Source of the DNA: Rhizophagus clarus
Lineage: Eukaryota; Glomeromycota; Glomeromycetes; Glomerales; Glomeraceae
Length of the DNA: 64,000 bases
NCBI GenBank assembly: GCA_015698045.1
Contig: BLAL01000040.1
Coordinates: 288,501 to 352,500, forward strand
Direction: 5' to 3'
Shown here: in pieces, positions 45,495 to 57,071 of the stretch
How the letters are laid out: each line of letters opens with the position of its first letter
Position numbering within the stretch: the stretch's first letter is position 1
The notes under the pieces: model-generated
Databases searched by the model: none
What the model was told of the DNA's origin: nothing
The model's input: only the letters and a program-made list of their open reading frames with translations
Program-made: the position numbers and the translations under genes

Positions 45495-48400
45495 GTAAGA
45501 ATAGTGCTGCAAATAGGTAATTGTGAAATAATTGCGATTTGCAATATTGTAGAATATTGCAGATTTCGAAGTTTAAATATCTGCAATTTCACAATCTGCA
45601 ATTATCCACAATTCTAAAAATATTCTGCAATTAGGACTCTGATCAATTCAGTTTGGTTCAGTTTTTGCAAAAACTGATACTGAACTGAATTGATTAGTAT
45701 CAGTATTGATGATTACCAAAACTGACCAGTATCAATATTGATGATTATCAAAATCGATTGATAATTACTGAAAACTGAACTGATTTACCGATATTAAAAC
45801 ATTTTTAGTAAAAAAAATATTGCAAAACTATTTTGGTATTTTTTTTACCAAATCAAATTATCTATAAAAATGTTTCGCAACATTTTTTTGTCACTTTAAT
45901 TAAAAATGTTGTAAAATGTTTTTTTTAAATTAAATTAATCGATAAAAAACATTTCACAACATTTTCTTTTAAAGTGACAAATAAAATGTTGCGAAACCTA
46001 TTTTTTTATATTAATTGATAAAAATATTTTGCAACGTTTTTTATTTAAAGTATCAAAAAATAAAGTTACGAATCATTTTTTTATTAAATTAACTAATAAA
46101 AAACGTTTTGCAATGTTTTTAATTAAAATGACAAAAAAATGGTGTAAAACATTTTTTTATTAAATTAACTCATAAAAACGTTTCGCACCATTTTATTAAA
46201 GTAACAAAAAAAATGTTGTGAAACGTTTTTTTTATTAAATCAACTAATAAAAAATGTTTCGCTACATTTTTTAATTATAGAGACAAAAAAAAACGTAGTG
46301 AAACAGTTTTTTTATTAAATTAACTGATAAAAAACGTTTCACAACATTTTTATTATAGAGACAAAAAAAATATTGCAAAACGTTTTTTTTATTAAACTAA
46401 CTGTTAAAAAATGGTTAGCAATGTTTTTTAATTAAAGCAACAAAAAAAATGTTTCACAACGTTTTAATTAAAACAACAAAAAAAATATTGCAAAATGTTT
46501 TTTTTTATTAAAATTAACTTATAAAAATGTTTTGCAACGGTTTTATTATAAAGACAAAAAAACGTAGTAAAACATTTTTTTTATTAAATTAACTGATAAA
46601 AAACATTTCGCAACATTTTTTAATTAAAGCAACAAAAAAAAATGTTGCGAAACATTTTTTATTAAAATTATTTCATAAAAACGTTTTGCAATGTTTTTAT
46701 TATAAAATATTTTTTTATTAAACTAACTGTTAAAAAACATTTCGCAACATTTTTTAATTAAAGTAACAAAAAAATGTTTCACAACATTTTTTAATTAAAG
46801 CAACAAAAAAAACGTAGCAAAACATTTTTTTTATTATTAAAATTAACTCAAATGTTTCGCAACATATTTTTTTTATTAAATTAATTGATAAAAAACATTT
46901 CATAACGTTTTTTAATTAAAGCAACAAAAAAAAATGTTGCAAAACGTTTTTTTTTATTAAAATTAGCTAATAAAAATGTTGCACAATATTTTTATTAAAG
47001 TGATAAAAAAACATTGCGAAATGTTTTTTTTATTAAATTAACTAACAAAAACTTTTCGCAACAGTTTTGTAATTATGTTGACAAAAAACTGTTACAAACA
47101 ATTTTTTTTATCCAATTAACATTTCGCAACATTGTTTGTTAAAATGACAAAAAAAAATTGTGAATAGTTATTTTTTTATTGGATTAACAAATAAAAACAG
47201 TTCACAACGTTTTTTTATTATATTATTTAGTTAAATTGATTCAGTAATTCAGTTCAGTAAACCGTAAAAACTGAAACTGCTCTGATACCAAAACTGATCA
47301 GTACAGTTCAGTAATTACTGAAACTAATCGGAGCCCTATCTGCAATACTGCAAAGAGCTGCTAGTACTGCAATTCAATTGCGGAAATATTGCAAAATTGC
47401 AGAATTGCAGATTTTTTTAAAAAAAAACATTTTTTTAAATCATTTAATTAAAAAAACGCCAAAAAAGTTTTTTTAAAATGTTTAATTAAAAAAACGCTTT
47501 GCAGCATTTTAAAAACATTGTGAAATATTTTTCATATAAGATTTAATAAAAAATGTTTCGCAATATTTTTTAAATAGATTAATAAAAAAATATTACGAAA
47601 CATTTTTTCATATACAATTTAGTTAAAAAAGTAAAAAAAAATATTATTTTTAAACGTTTAATTAAAAAAATGCTTAAAAATGTTATTTTAAACATTTGAT
47701 TAAAAAAATGCTTAAAAATGTTATTTTAAACATTTGATTAAAAAAAAACTTTTTTTAAGCGTTTAATTAAAAAAATGCTAAAGAATGTTATTTTTTTTAA
47801 AAAAAAGACATTTTTTTAAGCGTTTAATTAAAAAATGCTAAAGAACATTATTTTTTTTAAAAAAAGATGTTTTTTAAGCATTTAATTAAAAAAATGCTAA
47901 AGAACATTACTTTTTTTAAAAAAAGACGTTTTTTTAAGCGTTTAATTAAAAAATGCTAAAAATATTTTTTTTAAAATGTTTAATTAAAAAAATGCTTCAC
48001 AGCATTTTTATCTAATGAAAAATATTGCAAAACATTTTTTTATATATGATTTAATAAAAAAATGTTTCACAACGTTTTTTTGAATAGATTAATGAAAAAA
48101 TGTTGCAAAATGTTTTTTCATATACAATTTAGTTAAAAAAATATTTCGCAACATTTTTTAATAGATTAATGAAAGAACGTTATGAACCATTTTTTCATAT
48201 ATAATTTAGTTAAAAAAACATTTCGCAACATTTTTTTAATAGATTAATGAATAAATGTTACGAAACATTTTTCATATACAAATTAATAAAAAAAATGTTT
48301 TGCAACTTTTTTTTTAGTAATTTAATGAAAAATGTTGCAAAACATTTTACATTTAATAAAAAAAAATGTTTCTTTGATTATTCAACATCAGTAATTTGGT

Positions 48401-48603
48401 TTAGTTTTCAGTAATTACTGATACTGAATGAATTATCAGATGATCAATTAATTACAGTGTATTTTTACAGTCGTAATGCTGAAACTGTAATTAATTTACA
48501 AAGAAGTATAATCAGAATTGCAGAATTGCGGGTTACTAACTGCAATTTAACTCCAAAATCTGCAATATTGTGAATTTTGGAAATTATTTGCAGATCCATT
48601 CTT
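45495..48603. mobile_element. Element N: hAT-like, AAGAAT..CTGCAAATA ends
   Basis: The left end GTAAGAATAGTGCTGCAAAT and right end TTTGCAGATCCATTCTT are inverted repeats, flanked by an exact 8-bp duplication ATTTAAAC (45487-45494 and 48604-48611), fitting nTnnnnAn. Subterminal repeats are variants of CTGCAATTTCACAATATTGC. Element H5 inserted in it at 45632. The stretch 47415-48470 holds degenerate AAAAATGCTTAAAAATGTT and GTTTCGCAACATTTTTT blocks plus a remnant of GGTTTAGTTTTCAGTAATTA, so it may be an older relative of the H family without intact ends. Confidence 0.7.
45632..47338. mobile_element. hAT-like non-autonomous element H5 (1707 bp)
   Basis: Opposite orientation to H1-H4: starts TAGGACTCTGATCAATTCAG and ends CTAATCGGAGCCCTA. 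Exact 8-bp duplication TCTGCAAT (45624-45631 and 47339-47346), lying within the subterminal repeats of element N. Internal blocks alternate GTTGCGAAAC and GTTTCGCAAC, many decayed. Confidence 0.9.
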
Positions 48604-48679
48604 ATTTAAACAAAATTTTTCTTTTTTTTTTATTAAACCTTTAAAAAAAAATAAAAAAAAAATAATATTAAGTACCTAC

Positions 48680-49060
48680 TTGGAATTAATTTCAGACTTT
48701 GAATTCTGCTCAAAGATCACACGAATCAACATTCCTTTTATTTTTCTTGTAGGTATCTTTCTAAACGTTTGGATGTGAATTTTAACTCAACTTCAAAATA
48801 GAAAGTACCGTAAGCATTAAGAATAAATTAGAAATGATGAAATAACTCTTTCTTTTTTTTTGTAGGGTTTCTGGATGAAAAATTATAACTGGACTTTAAA
48901 ATTAAGGTAGAGAGATTTTGAAAAATAGGTTATTGTTGTTAATTTTTATTTTTTTTTGAAATATAATTCAATTTCTTTCTTTTTTTTTGTAGGTTTCTAG
49001 AAAAAATTATAATCAGATTTTAAAAATAAAGTAAAATGGGATCGTACTGCAGGTAAGGTT
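48680..49060 (+). repeat. Cassette array E: about four mini-exon-like units
   Basis: Acceptor-like TTTCTTGTAG (about 48752), TTTTTTGTAG (about 48866) and TTTTTTTGTAG (about 48993) are each followed by blocks ending in AAATTAAGGTAGAG or similar. The block GGTTTCTGGATGAAAAATTA aligns with the 41-nt block of arrays F and G. Between arrays D and F. Confidence 0.5.
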
Positions 49061-49429
49061 GCTTGCCAAAATTAGGTAGTTTAGATTAAGACCAAAACTT
49101 TTTCACAGCCGAAAGTTTAGACAATTAAAAATAAATTTGCCAAAATTTATAATGCCAAAACTTTTGCCGAAAGGCTAAAATTTAACCAAAATTTAATTAA
49201 TAAATTTATATAATATTAATTATATTTATAAATTATAATTATATTATTTTATATTAAATAACATTTATTTAATCATTTAATTATTAAAATCATTTAAATT
49301 TGACAATTTATTTTTCAATTTATTTTAATTTACTTTAAATTTTTAATGAATCAATATTTAATACTATTATTAATTATTATTCATCACTATAATCACTAGT
49401 AAAACTATTAGTTATTTTACTTTGAACAC

Positions 49430-50135
49430 CAGAATTTGATTTTCTCTAACGAAACACCTCTCCCAACCCCTTCCTTACCTTAATTCCAAAAGTCCGGTCA
49501 TGCTTTTCGTCTGGCAACACTACAAAAAATAAAAAAAATAATTAATTAAATAGTTAAAAAAAACACCGAAAAACACTTCTCCACCCTCCCTTACCTTAAT
49601 TCCAAAAGTCCGGTCATGCTTTTCATCCGGCAACACTACAAAAAGTAAAAAAAAAGTTAATACTTAAATTAATTAAAAAAAAACAACGAAACACCTTCCC
49701 CAACCGTTCTCTTACCTTAATTCTAAAAGTCTGGTCGTGCCTTTCGTCTGGCAACACTACAAAAAATAAAAATAAAAAATAATTAATTAATTAGTTAAAA
49801 AAAACACCAAAAAATACTTCTCACCCTCCCTTATCTTAATTCCAAAAGTCCAGTCATACTTTTCATCCAGCAACACTACAAAAAGTAAAAAAAAAGTTAA
49901 TACTTAATTAATTAAAAAAAAAAACAACAAAACACCTCCCCCAACCCCTCCCTTACCTTAATTCCAAAAGTCTGGTCATGCCTTTCATCCGACAACACTA
50001 CAAAAGATAAAATAAAAAATAATTAATTAATTAGTTAAAAAAAACATCGAAAAACACTTCTTACCCTCCCTTACCTTAATTCCAAAAGTCCGGTCGTGCC
50101 TTTCATCTGGCAACACTACAAAAATAAACTGATAA
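49430..50135 (-). repeat. Cassette array F: six well-preserved 41-nt mini-exon-like units on the minus strand
   Basis: Six copies, period about 115-125 bp. On the minus strand each reads ATTTTTTGTAG, a 41-nt block starting TGTTGCCAGACGAAAAGCAT and ending TTTTGGAATTAAG, then GTAAGGGAGGGT. One copy is exactly 49635-49595. Copies are far more alike than in arrays A and B, suggesting recent amplification. In one frame the block reads LPDEKHDRTFGIK, but 41 nt is not a multiple of three, so serial splicing would shift frame. Upstream on the minus strand (about 50205-50165) lies TATAAAGGCAGGGTCATGTG, shared in order with T3 at 60583-60603. Several small introns of one gene is the alternative reading. 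Confidence 0.6.
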
Positions 50136-50210
50136 ATAATTAAAAAAAGATCAGATATTCGGATTATCTGATTAGATCGGCAAGTCACATGACCCTGCCT
50201 TTATACATTT

Positions 50211-50238
50211 GTGTTATATTAGTATTGTTCGGGGTCCT
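50211..50238. mobile_element. Right terminus of an AGGACCCC-family element (T5) containing array F
   Basis: GTTATATTAGTATTGTTCGG followed by GGTCCT at 50233-50238 is the inverted end of the AGGACCCCGAAC family. The next 8 bp are GTAATTAC (50239-50246). No matching left end with the same 8 bp was found; it may have been lost or lie within 43.9-49.4 kb in a decayed form. The sequence just inside (ATCAGATATTCGGATTATC...TCACATGACC) is the inverted equivalent of T3 at 60590-60650. Confidence 0.6.
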
Positions 50239-50242
50239 GTAA

Positions 50243-50518
50243 TTACGTTTAACCAGGTCATGTATATTTAATTCGATTTGATTTGGATTTGATTTGGATT
50301 TGTCAGATTTGATTCAGATTTGATTGAATTAGTTTAAGCTAATTTGAATTTGATTTGAAATCGAATCAAATCTTTTTTTTTTAATTTGGATTTGAACTCA
50401 AATCTTATTTTGAAGTTTGGATTTGATTTGCAAATCAAAATTATCAAATCAAATCAAATCAAACTTCTAATCAAATCTGAATTGATTTAATTTGACCAAA
50501 TCGTTTGCAGAATACTAC
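50243..50518. repeat. GATTTGATTTGG low-complexity inverted repeats
   Basis: Runs of GATTTGATTTGGATTTG on the left and CAAATCAAATCAAATC on the right with a central TTTAAGCTAATTTGAA form a large imperfect foldback. No gene. Confidence 0.6.
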
Positions 50519-50534
50519 CTGTAATAATAAAATA

Positions 50535-51440
50535 CAGTCAAAATATTTAATATTACACGAATTTTACATATAAAAAATGCTGATCTGGTCTTTAAAATCA
50601 AATATCTCAGTCAATATTAATCCAATCATTATAAAATTATTACCATTGGCTTCCTCTCGACGAGACGAGTCTAATGAGCCTAAAATCATTAAAATCTGAT
50701 CACTAGAACCCATAGTAATTAAAATACAGTCAAAATATTTAATATTACACAAATTTTACATATATAAAATGCCGATTTGGTCTTTAAAATCGAATTTCTC
50801 AGTCAATATTAATCCAATCATTATAAAATTACTACCATCTGATTCCTTTCAATGAGATGAACCTAATGAGCTAAAGATCATTGAAATCTGATCATTAGAT
50901 CATAGAATAATTATATTTTAATAAATATCTTTTTATAATCACATATATATAAAATTTTTAAAAAAAGATGTGATAGTGACTATAGGTAGTTTGTGACTAT
51001 AAATGATAGTTTTTATATATAAAAATTTGGGACACTCAACTAAGGTGATTATATAGGGTAATGCAATGATGGACAAATGACCAGGTCATTTGTCCATTTT
51101 GAGATGACCCCTGAATGACCTTTGAATGACCTAGTCATTAGGATCATTTGTCATTTAAGTCATTTAAAATTAATGTTTTATAATTTAGGCCAGGTTTATG
51201 ATTCTGACTAGAATTATGAATTTATAGTATCACATGAAAATTTTTATCTATAAAATATTGAAATTGTATTGGTCAGAATTATGACGTAATTTTTAAATGA
51301 CTAGATCATTTGTCATTTAACGTTGAAATGATCCAAATAATACGTGACCAGTCATTTGGGTCATTTGAGATCATTTGAATCACTGGCCAATACTGGGGTA
51401 ATGTGACTATAACGGAGGTGACTATAAAGGGAGTTGACTG
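50535..51440. mobile_element. Possible pogo/Tigger-like non-autonomous element with an internal 192-bp duplication
   Basis: The left end CAGTCAAAATATTTAATA and the right end (inverted) CAGTCAACTCCCTTTATAGT share CAGTCAA and are each flanked by TA (50533-50534, 51441-51442). CAGTCAACTCC with TATAGTCAC motifs recalls pogo-type ends (established pattern). 50535-50726 and 50727-about 50918 are direct copies of about 192 bp. The hAT-like MITE at 51064 sits inside. Only a short match between the two ends, so tentative. The minus-strand frame at 50564-50752 is not a gene. Confidence 0.35.
51064..51395. mobile_element. hAT-like MITE (332 bp) with CAGTATTGGCC end
   Basis: Ends CAATGATGGACAAATGACC and (inverted) CAGTATTGGCCAGTGATTC resemble canonical hAT ends. 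Exact 8-bp duplication GGGTAATG (51056-51063 and 51396-51403). Inside are repeats of GGTCATTTGTCATTT in both orientations. No coding content and unrelated to the H family. Confidence 0.8.
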
Positions 51441-51572
51441 TATAATGAAAATTGATTCATTGGAAATAATCCAGTAAATAGTACTTACTTTTTTTCATTA
51501 CAAAAAAGATTAAAAATTCAGTATTCTAATAGTAAACGAGTAGCAGAATTCTAATACAGAAGTACATATCTA

Positions 51573-53990
51573 ATGGAAAAAAAAGAAGATACATATGGTG
51601 ACATATTTGATGAAAAGTATGTAAATGTAATATTTTAATTAATCTGTTTAATTTATATAATTTTATTTTAATTTATTAATTTTGTTTAAGGCTTTATAAA
51701 GACTTATTAGAAAATAGTTTTTTACTAATGAACGAGATATTGCTTTATCAGGAACTTGTGATAGTTTTTAAATATTTAAACAAAAAAATAATGATTATTG
51801 GATTATTTTATTTTTAAATAACAATCTTAATCCATATATATAAGTTAAGAAGAAAAATTTGTTAGTAACCATGATAATTCCAGATTCTCCAAAAAATTTT
51901 AACTCATTTTTATTTCCATTAGTATCTGAATTACAAAATCTTGAAGGTATATAAATTTTTTTTTTTTTTTTTAAAAAAAAAAAAGCTATTTTAATGTAAG
52001 TTTTTTTTTAGAAGGGATTCAATGTTTTGATGGAGTTACAGAAAAAGAATTTAAGTTAAAAGCACATGTTTTAACTTAGATAGGTGATATTCCAACCTTA
52101 AGTAAATTTATTAATCTCTGTGAACATAACTTATATAAAGGATGCAGATTTTGTAAAGTTGAAGGTGTATATCATCAAACTAATCGATATATATATTATC
52201 CTAAACCCAATTCACCTTTGATATTATAAACTCACAAAAAAACAATTAATATTATGAATGAGATTGAAAATGAAAAGAATAAAACAATTAAAAATGAAAA
52301 AATCAAATTGATTGGTAATAATTTTTTTTTATGTTATTAAACATAATTAAATTAATAATAGTATATCTGATACATTAGTATTATTTATAACATTATTAGG
52401 TATAAAAGGAATGAGTGAATTGTTAAAATTAAAAAGTATTAATTTTTCCTGATCTTTCCCTATTGACATTATGCACTTATATTTTGAAAATATTGCTCCC
52501 CATATGTTTGGACATTATTTACAAACATTTTTTAAAGATTTAACAGAAATCAATAAGTACGAATTTTTAAAAGTTCAATAGGAAAATATAGGAAAACAAT
52601 TACATAAAATGAAAACTGATATGCCAAGTAAAATTGGATGGCCTTTTCATAACATTTATAAGTATCATAATGGATTTAAAGTGGTGAAATGGCGCAATTG
52701 GATAATATTATTTTCTTTACCTTTATTATTACAATATATCGATAAAAGGTAAATATTATTTATTAATTATTATTTTATAAACTATTTTAAAATTAAATTT
52801 TATCCATTTTTTTTTTTAATAATAGAGAGTTAAAAGGATGGATTGATTTTGTTAAAGCAGTTAAAATAAGTTTATAACCAGAAATTTATTATGATCAAAT
52901 TAATGATTTGCAAAATTTGCTTAAAAGCTTTTATCAAGACTATGAAAAGTAATGTATATAAAAATATAATTTTAATTTCAATATAAGTAATCAAGTAATA
53001 TTAATAATAACAGAAAATATTATAAATATGATATTAAATGATTATTTGCATGTCAGATAAGTTTTCATTATTTATTTCATATAACTAACTGTATTAAATA
53101 CTGTGATTTTTGTTGGAACTATTGGCAGTTTCCTATGGAAAGACTTTGTGGAATGCTCTTACCTCTCATTAAAAATAATACAAAATCTTACAAAAATTTA
53201 GTTAATAATGTATTATCATTAGAAAAGTTTTTTCATCTTCCATATTTTAATATTTTAGAAACAATATTTCATAAAAATATTAAAAAAGTATAGAATTCAA
53301 ATATAGTATTTAGTATAGATGACTATGTAGAAGAATTATACTGGGCATCAACACAATATAATTTAATTAATACTGAATCAAATCACTTATTTAAATATTA
53401 CAATGGTAAAAATATAAGATATGTGTCTACTTTTGTAAGTATTAATAAATATTTATATTTTACTTGTTATAAAATATAACTATTTTTTTTTTTAGGATTT
53501 AGATCTTTATTCAAAAGGTTTTAAATATGGAAGATTACGAACTACTGATGGTCATTATATAAGTAGTGAATGGATTAAAAGACAAAATTCTAAAACAAGA
53601 AATAATTATTGTGTACAGGTATAAAAAATATTTTTTAAAGATTTATTTTTTATTATATTACATTTTTTTATAGATAAGAAGGACAGTTGATCGTTTTGCC
53701 AATCAACATAATAAAACTCCAGAATTAATTAAATCATATATTTATGGTAAAGTAGAATTTTTTTTCATGTATATGTTTAATAATAAAACAAATATATTGG
53801 CATATATACAATTAATATCTAAAGTTAGAGAAGAAAATGAATGTAAATTATTTAACCAATTTAGTAGTAAAGAATTTATTGATGTTAGATGTATTGATCA
53901 TTATGTAGAATTAGTAAAGTAGGAAATCAATATTATATTTTTGATAGAGAAAATATACAAGATGATTCTGATTAGGAAAATATTTAAATA
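51573..53990 (+). pseudogene. Tnp2-type (CACTA/KDZ-like) transposase, decayed
   Basis: Starts MEKKEDTYGDIFDEK (51573-51618) with a GTATGT donor. Later exons give SPKNFNSFLFPLVSELQNLE (about 51890-51945), then IGDIPTLSKFINLCEHN and YKGCRFC (about 52080-52160), the segment preceding the catalytic core in Tnp2 transposases. GMSELLKLKSIN and FPIDIMHLYFEN (about 52410-52490) contain the Asp-x-x-His motif. WQFPMERLCGMLLPL lies at about 53128-53170, RRTVDRFANQHNKTPE at about 53672, and the frame fades out near 53990. Introns with GTATAT/GTAAAT/GTAAGT donors and TTTTTTTAG acceptors are visible. About seven in-frame stops plus shifts (for example before FTNERDIALSG near 51725 and at the C terminus) show it is dead. 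No terminal repeats were matched to it. Family recognised from conserved segments, not by search. Confidence 0.75.
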
Positions 53991-54988
53991 AAAAATTATG
54001 TATGTAACTTTTTTTTTTGGTAAATATTACTGCAGAATAAAAATTTTTTTTCATTTAAAATAACTTTTTAAAATTATATTTTTTATCGACTTGATTAATT
54101 TAATTGATTTAACAAAGTTTTAAAAAAAAATGATTTTACAATAGATTTCTTTAAAATTATTTTAAAAACAATATTTTAAGAGTTTAAATAATTATTTATA
54201 TTACAACTCTAAGCAAACAGATGAAATATGTAATATTATATAAAATAATAAATAAATCCAAATTAATGAATACGAATTAAAATATAAATGATGAATACAT
54301 TATAAATAATTTATTAAATAAAATTCATTAAGGATTCTTTCCAATTCTTAGGAATTCGCTAAAATATTTCATTCAAAGATCTGATGAGATGAGGAAGGAT
54401 TCATACATATTACAAAAATAAGGATTTCACATGGATTTTGTTCTCTAAAATATTACTGATGCACTATAGAGCAGATTCTTAAAAAAAATAGAAAAAATCT
54501 TTTCAAAAAATTTGTTTTCTTACAAATAGAAATAAAAAAAAATGGCAAAACCTTTTTCATTAAAGTTTTAGGATTTTAACTTCAAAACTTAATTCATTCA
54601 TCTAATTCTCATGCATACATATACCTAAAGAACCAAATTGTTTAAAAAGAAAAAAAGAACGCGTAAATGAAGTTTGATAGAAAAAAAATAAAAAAAAAGT
54701 AATTCCACTTGCTAAAAATCATATTCGCGATTTAAAAAAGTTATTTAAAAGGAAATATTATATTCTATCAAGAAAATTCAGTTTTAATTTTATGATTTCA
54801 TTTGTTTACTATATTTTAATAATATATTATTCGTGCAAGTTTAATTTATTAGAGAAAGAGAGTTGAAATTTAGCTGTGATTTTTAACTATTATTTATGTC
54901 ACGCATGATGCACGTGAATATTTTACACAGGCTAATAATTAGGTTTATATGAAAGTATATTAAAAGTTTTAAATAAATACAAAACAAG
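53991..54988. other. AT-rich spacer
   Basis: No gene, repeat family or element ends recognised. GGATTC/GAATCC-containing sequence around 54330-54400 is somewhat less AT-rich but not identifiable. Confidence 0.5.
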
Positions 54989-57071
54989 TGTATTATAAAG
55001 AAACTATAGAAACTCTTTCCTGCAGATCTGTGAACCAAATTTTCACGGAAGAAAAATTTTTTTATTGTCATTATGAAGAAAGGATTTTTGCTATCAAAAC
55101 CAGCTCTAAAAACAGCATCAACGTCTTCTACGACCCAAGTTACCCCCTATTTCTGCTTCAAAGAGCTCACCTTCTGACCACTTTCACAATGTTATAGTAG
55201 ATTTTATCTCAGGACTCATCAAAAGGAACCCAGAGTCTCTCTTTAGCTCGATAATAACTACAGACCCTTCAGCTATAGACGAGTTTCTTAACACTTATAA
55301 GGATCAAGCTGTTCCTCAGGAAAAGCTGAGAAAATATATTCTTACTCACCAGTGCTTTCCTATCATAGCTCAATTTTTAGCTACTTTTCTTAATCTCTTT
55401 CTCTTGGACGATGGGAACCAGGCAATTTTTTTCATAGATTCCAAAATTCGCCGAGAATGGAAAGCATACACAAATAAATAATCTCCCAATAAGGAAGATT
55501 TTGGGGATCCTATGCATCAATCAGACACGTCAATGAATTTTGATGTTTTTGATACAAATTTAATAGGATCATTGGATGATGTGGATGACGAATTACTCGC
55601 CACACCCCACGTAATATCACACCTATACCTGTCACGTTCTTGATCAAATCTCAGAAATGGAGTGCTAAAAAGAAGGCCCGTAAGGAGAAACAAAAGTTGC
55701 AACTTCAATCTCCTTCTGGACTAGATGAATATGTAGTGCCCACTTTTAGCAAGGAATCTTCTGAGTATACACCCTCTAAACCTTTTGGTTCAAGGACGGT
55801 TACTTTTAATCAAAGTTTACTTTCTCCTCCTTCCACACCCTATAAGCAGCAGTTGAAGCGAGATTCCAAACCACAATCAACTCCTATAGATAATGGAAAG
55901 AAATTAAAGCAGAAGGAGACAGACAATGTGTTAAAAAATGGAAATGTTATTATCACTGGATATATTCCTCAAGATCAAGAACAAGCACAATTATTGGATC
56001 TTGTAGTCTACGATATTCTGGCCAAATGGGATAACTATACTCTGTTGGCCAATTTAGGATGATGGGGTAAGGTCATATCAGTCAGCACAAGGGTGCACAA
56101 GAAGTACTTATCTGCGAGGGTTAGACTGATTCCTGACCATGGGTGCTTGAAATGCTACAACAGAGGGGACTGGACTGTCAACTTGGGAGGAATCCCTGTT
56201 AGATGGTTTCCTGCTTCCTGGAATCTTTCAGAAAGGAAACAACGAGAAAAGTTCCAAGCTGTCGTGTACAATATTCCAGTCGACATGACGGATGCCTCCT
56301 TATTCCCAAATGGACGCCCTCACCAATTTTTGTTGGACAGTGGCATAAAATCCTTTAAATGAGTTAAAGAAGTTGATGGATCTCGAAAGCTGATAGGTTA
56401 CTTTGACACTTGGGATCATGTTTCCACTCGCATTAATAACCTTCAGTTTTGGAATAACGTTAGAATCTCTTGGTGCCATTATTCCACCCCCAACTTCAAG
56501 AATTTATGTAGATCTGCTCGAATTGGCAATGCAGACAAATTTTTACGGACACCTAAAGGGTCTAATTGTTCATTTTCAGGTTTTAATACTAACAACCGCA
56601 AGAACGATCAAAATAAAACTACTAAATCTGGACATTCTACCAAGAAGATCGATCACTTAAGAAACGACCAGTCTAAGAAGCTGGATGTGAAACACTTAAT
56701 CGCTGGACTGAAGGCATTATTAGAACATTATGTTTAGTTTAATTGGGAGGGATAGATAGAAGATTTCATACTAACTTCTTGTCATGCTTAGCATTCGCTT
56801 TACGTAATGTTATTTTGTTTTATTAGATCGTAGAATTTTTATTTTTCTTTTTCGTTTTCCTTTATTCCTTGAATAATTCTATAACTAGACTTCCTACTAC
56901 ATTAAAGAGAGTAGGTTAGGGGTATAGTAGTCATGAGATAGTTTGTGACCCTAGTGTGAGGAACGGGCTGGCTTTTTCATTCCTGATCTTTTGTATGCTT
57001 TTCTATTTTTTTTCAGAAATAAAAGCACTTCTTTTGACTAAAAAAAAAAAAAAAAAAAAATGTATTATAAA
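54989..57071 (+). mobile_element. LINE copy L1 (ORF1 only), relatively young
   Basis: Body 55000-57060 flanked by an 11-bp duplication TGTATTATAAA (54989-54999 and 57061-57071), with a 3' poly-A of about 20 (57041-57060) after TTCTTTTGACT. The ORF1-like frame runs from about 55050 to a stop at 56735-56737 with a few breaks: pieces ending near 55480 (...EWKAYTNK), 55640-56062 (IITGYIPQDQEQAQLLDLV), 56093-56362 (HKKYLSARVRLIPDHGCLKC, GGIPVRWFPASW) and 56370-56737 (GSRKLIGYFDTWDHVSTRIN, FWNNVRISWCHYSTPN, ...GLKALLEHYV). No reverse transcriptase, so it is non-autonomous or 5'-truncated. Composition is markedly more GC-rich than the surroundings. L2 (31967) is an older copy. No standard domain was recognised; a nucleic-acid-binding ORF1 is inferred. 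Confidence 0.75.

Noticed and set aside
50535-50918. Treating the 192-bp duplication as LTRs
   Set aside because: The copies are adjacent with nothing between them and lack TG...CA ends.
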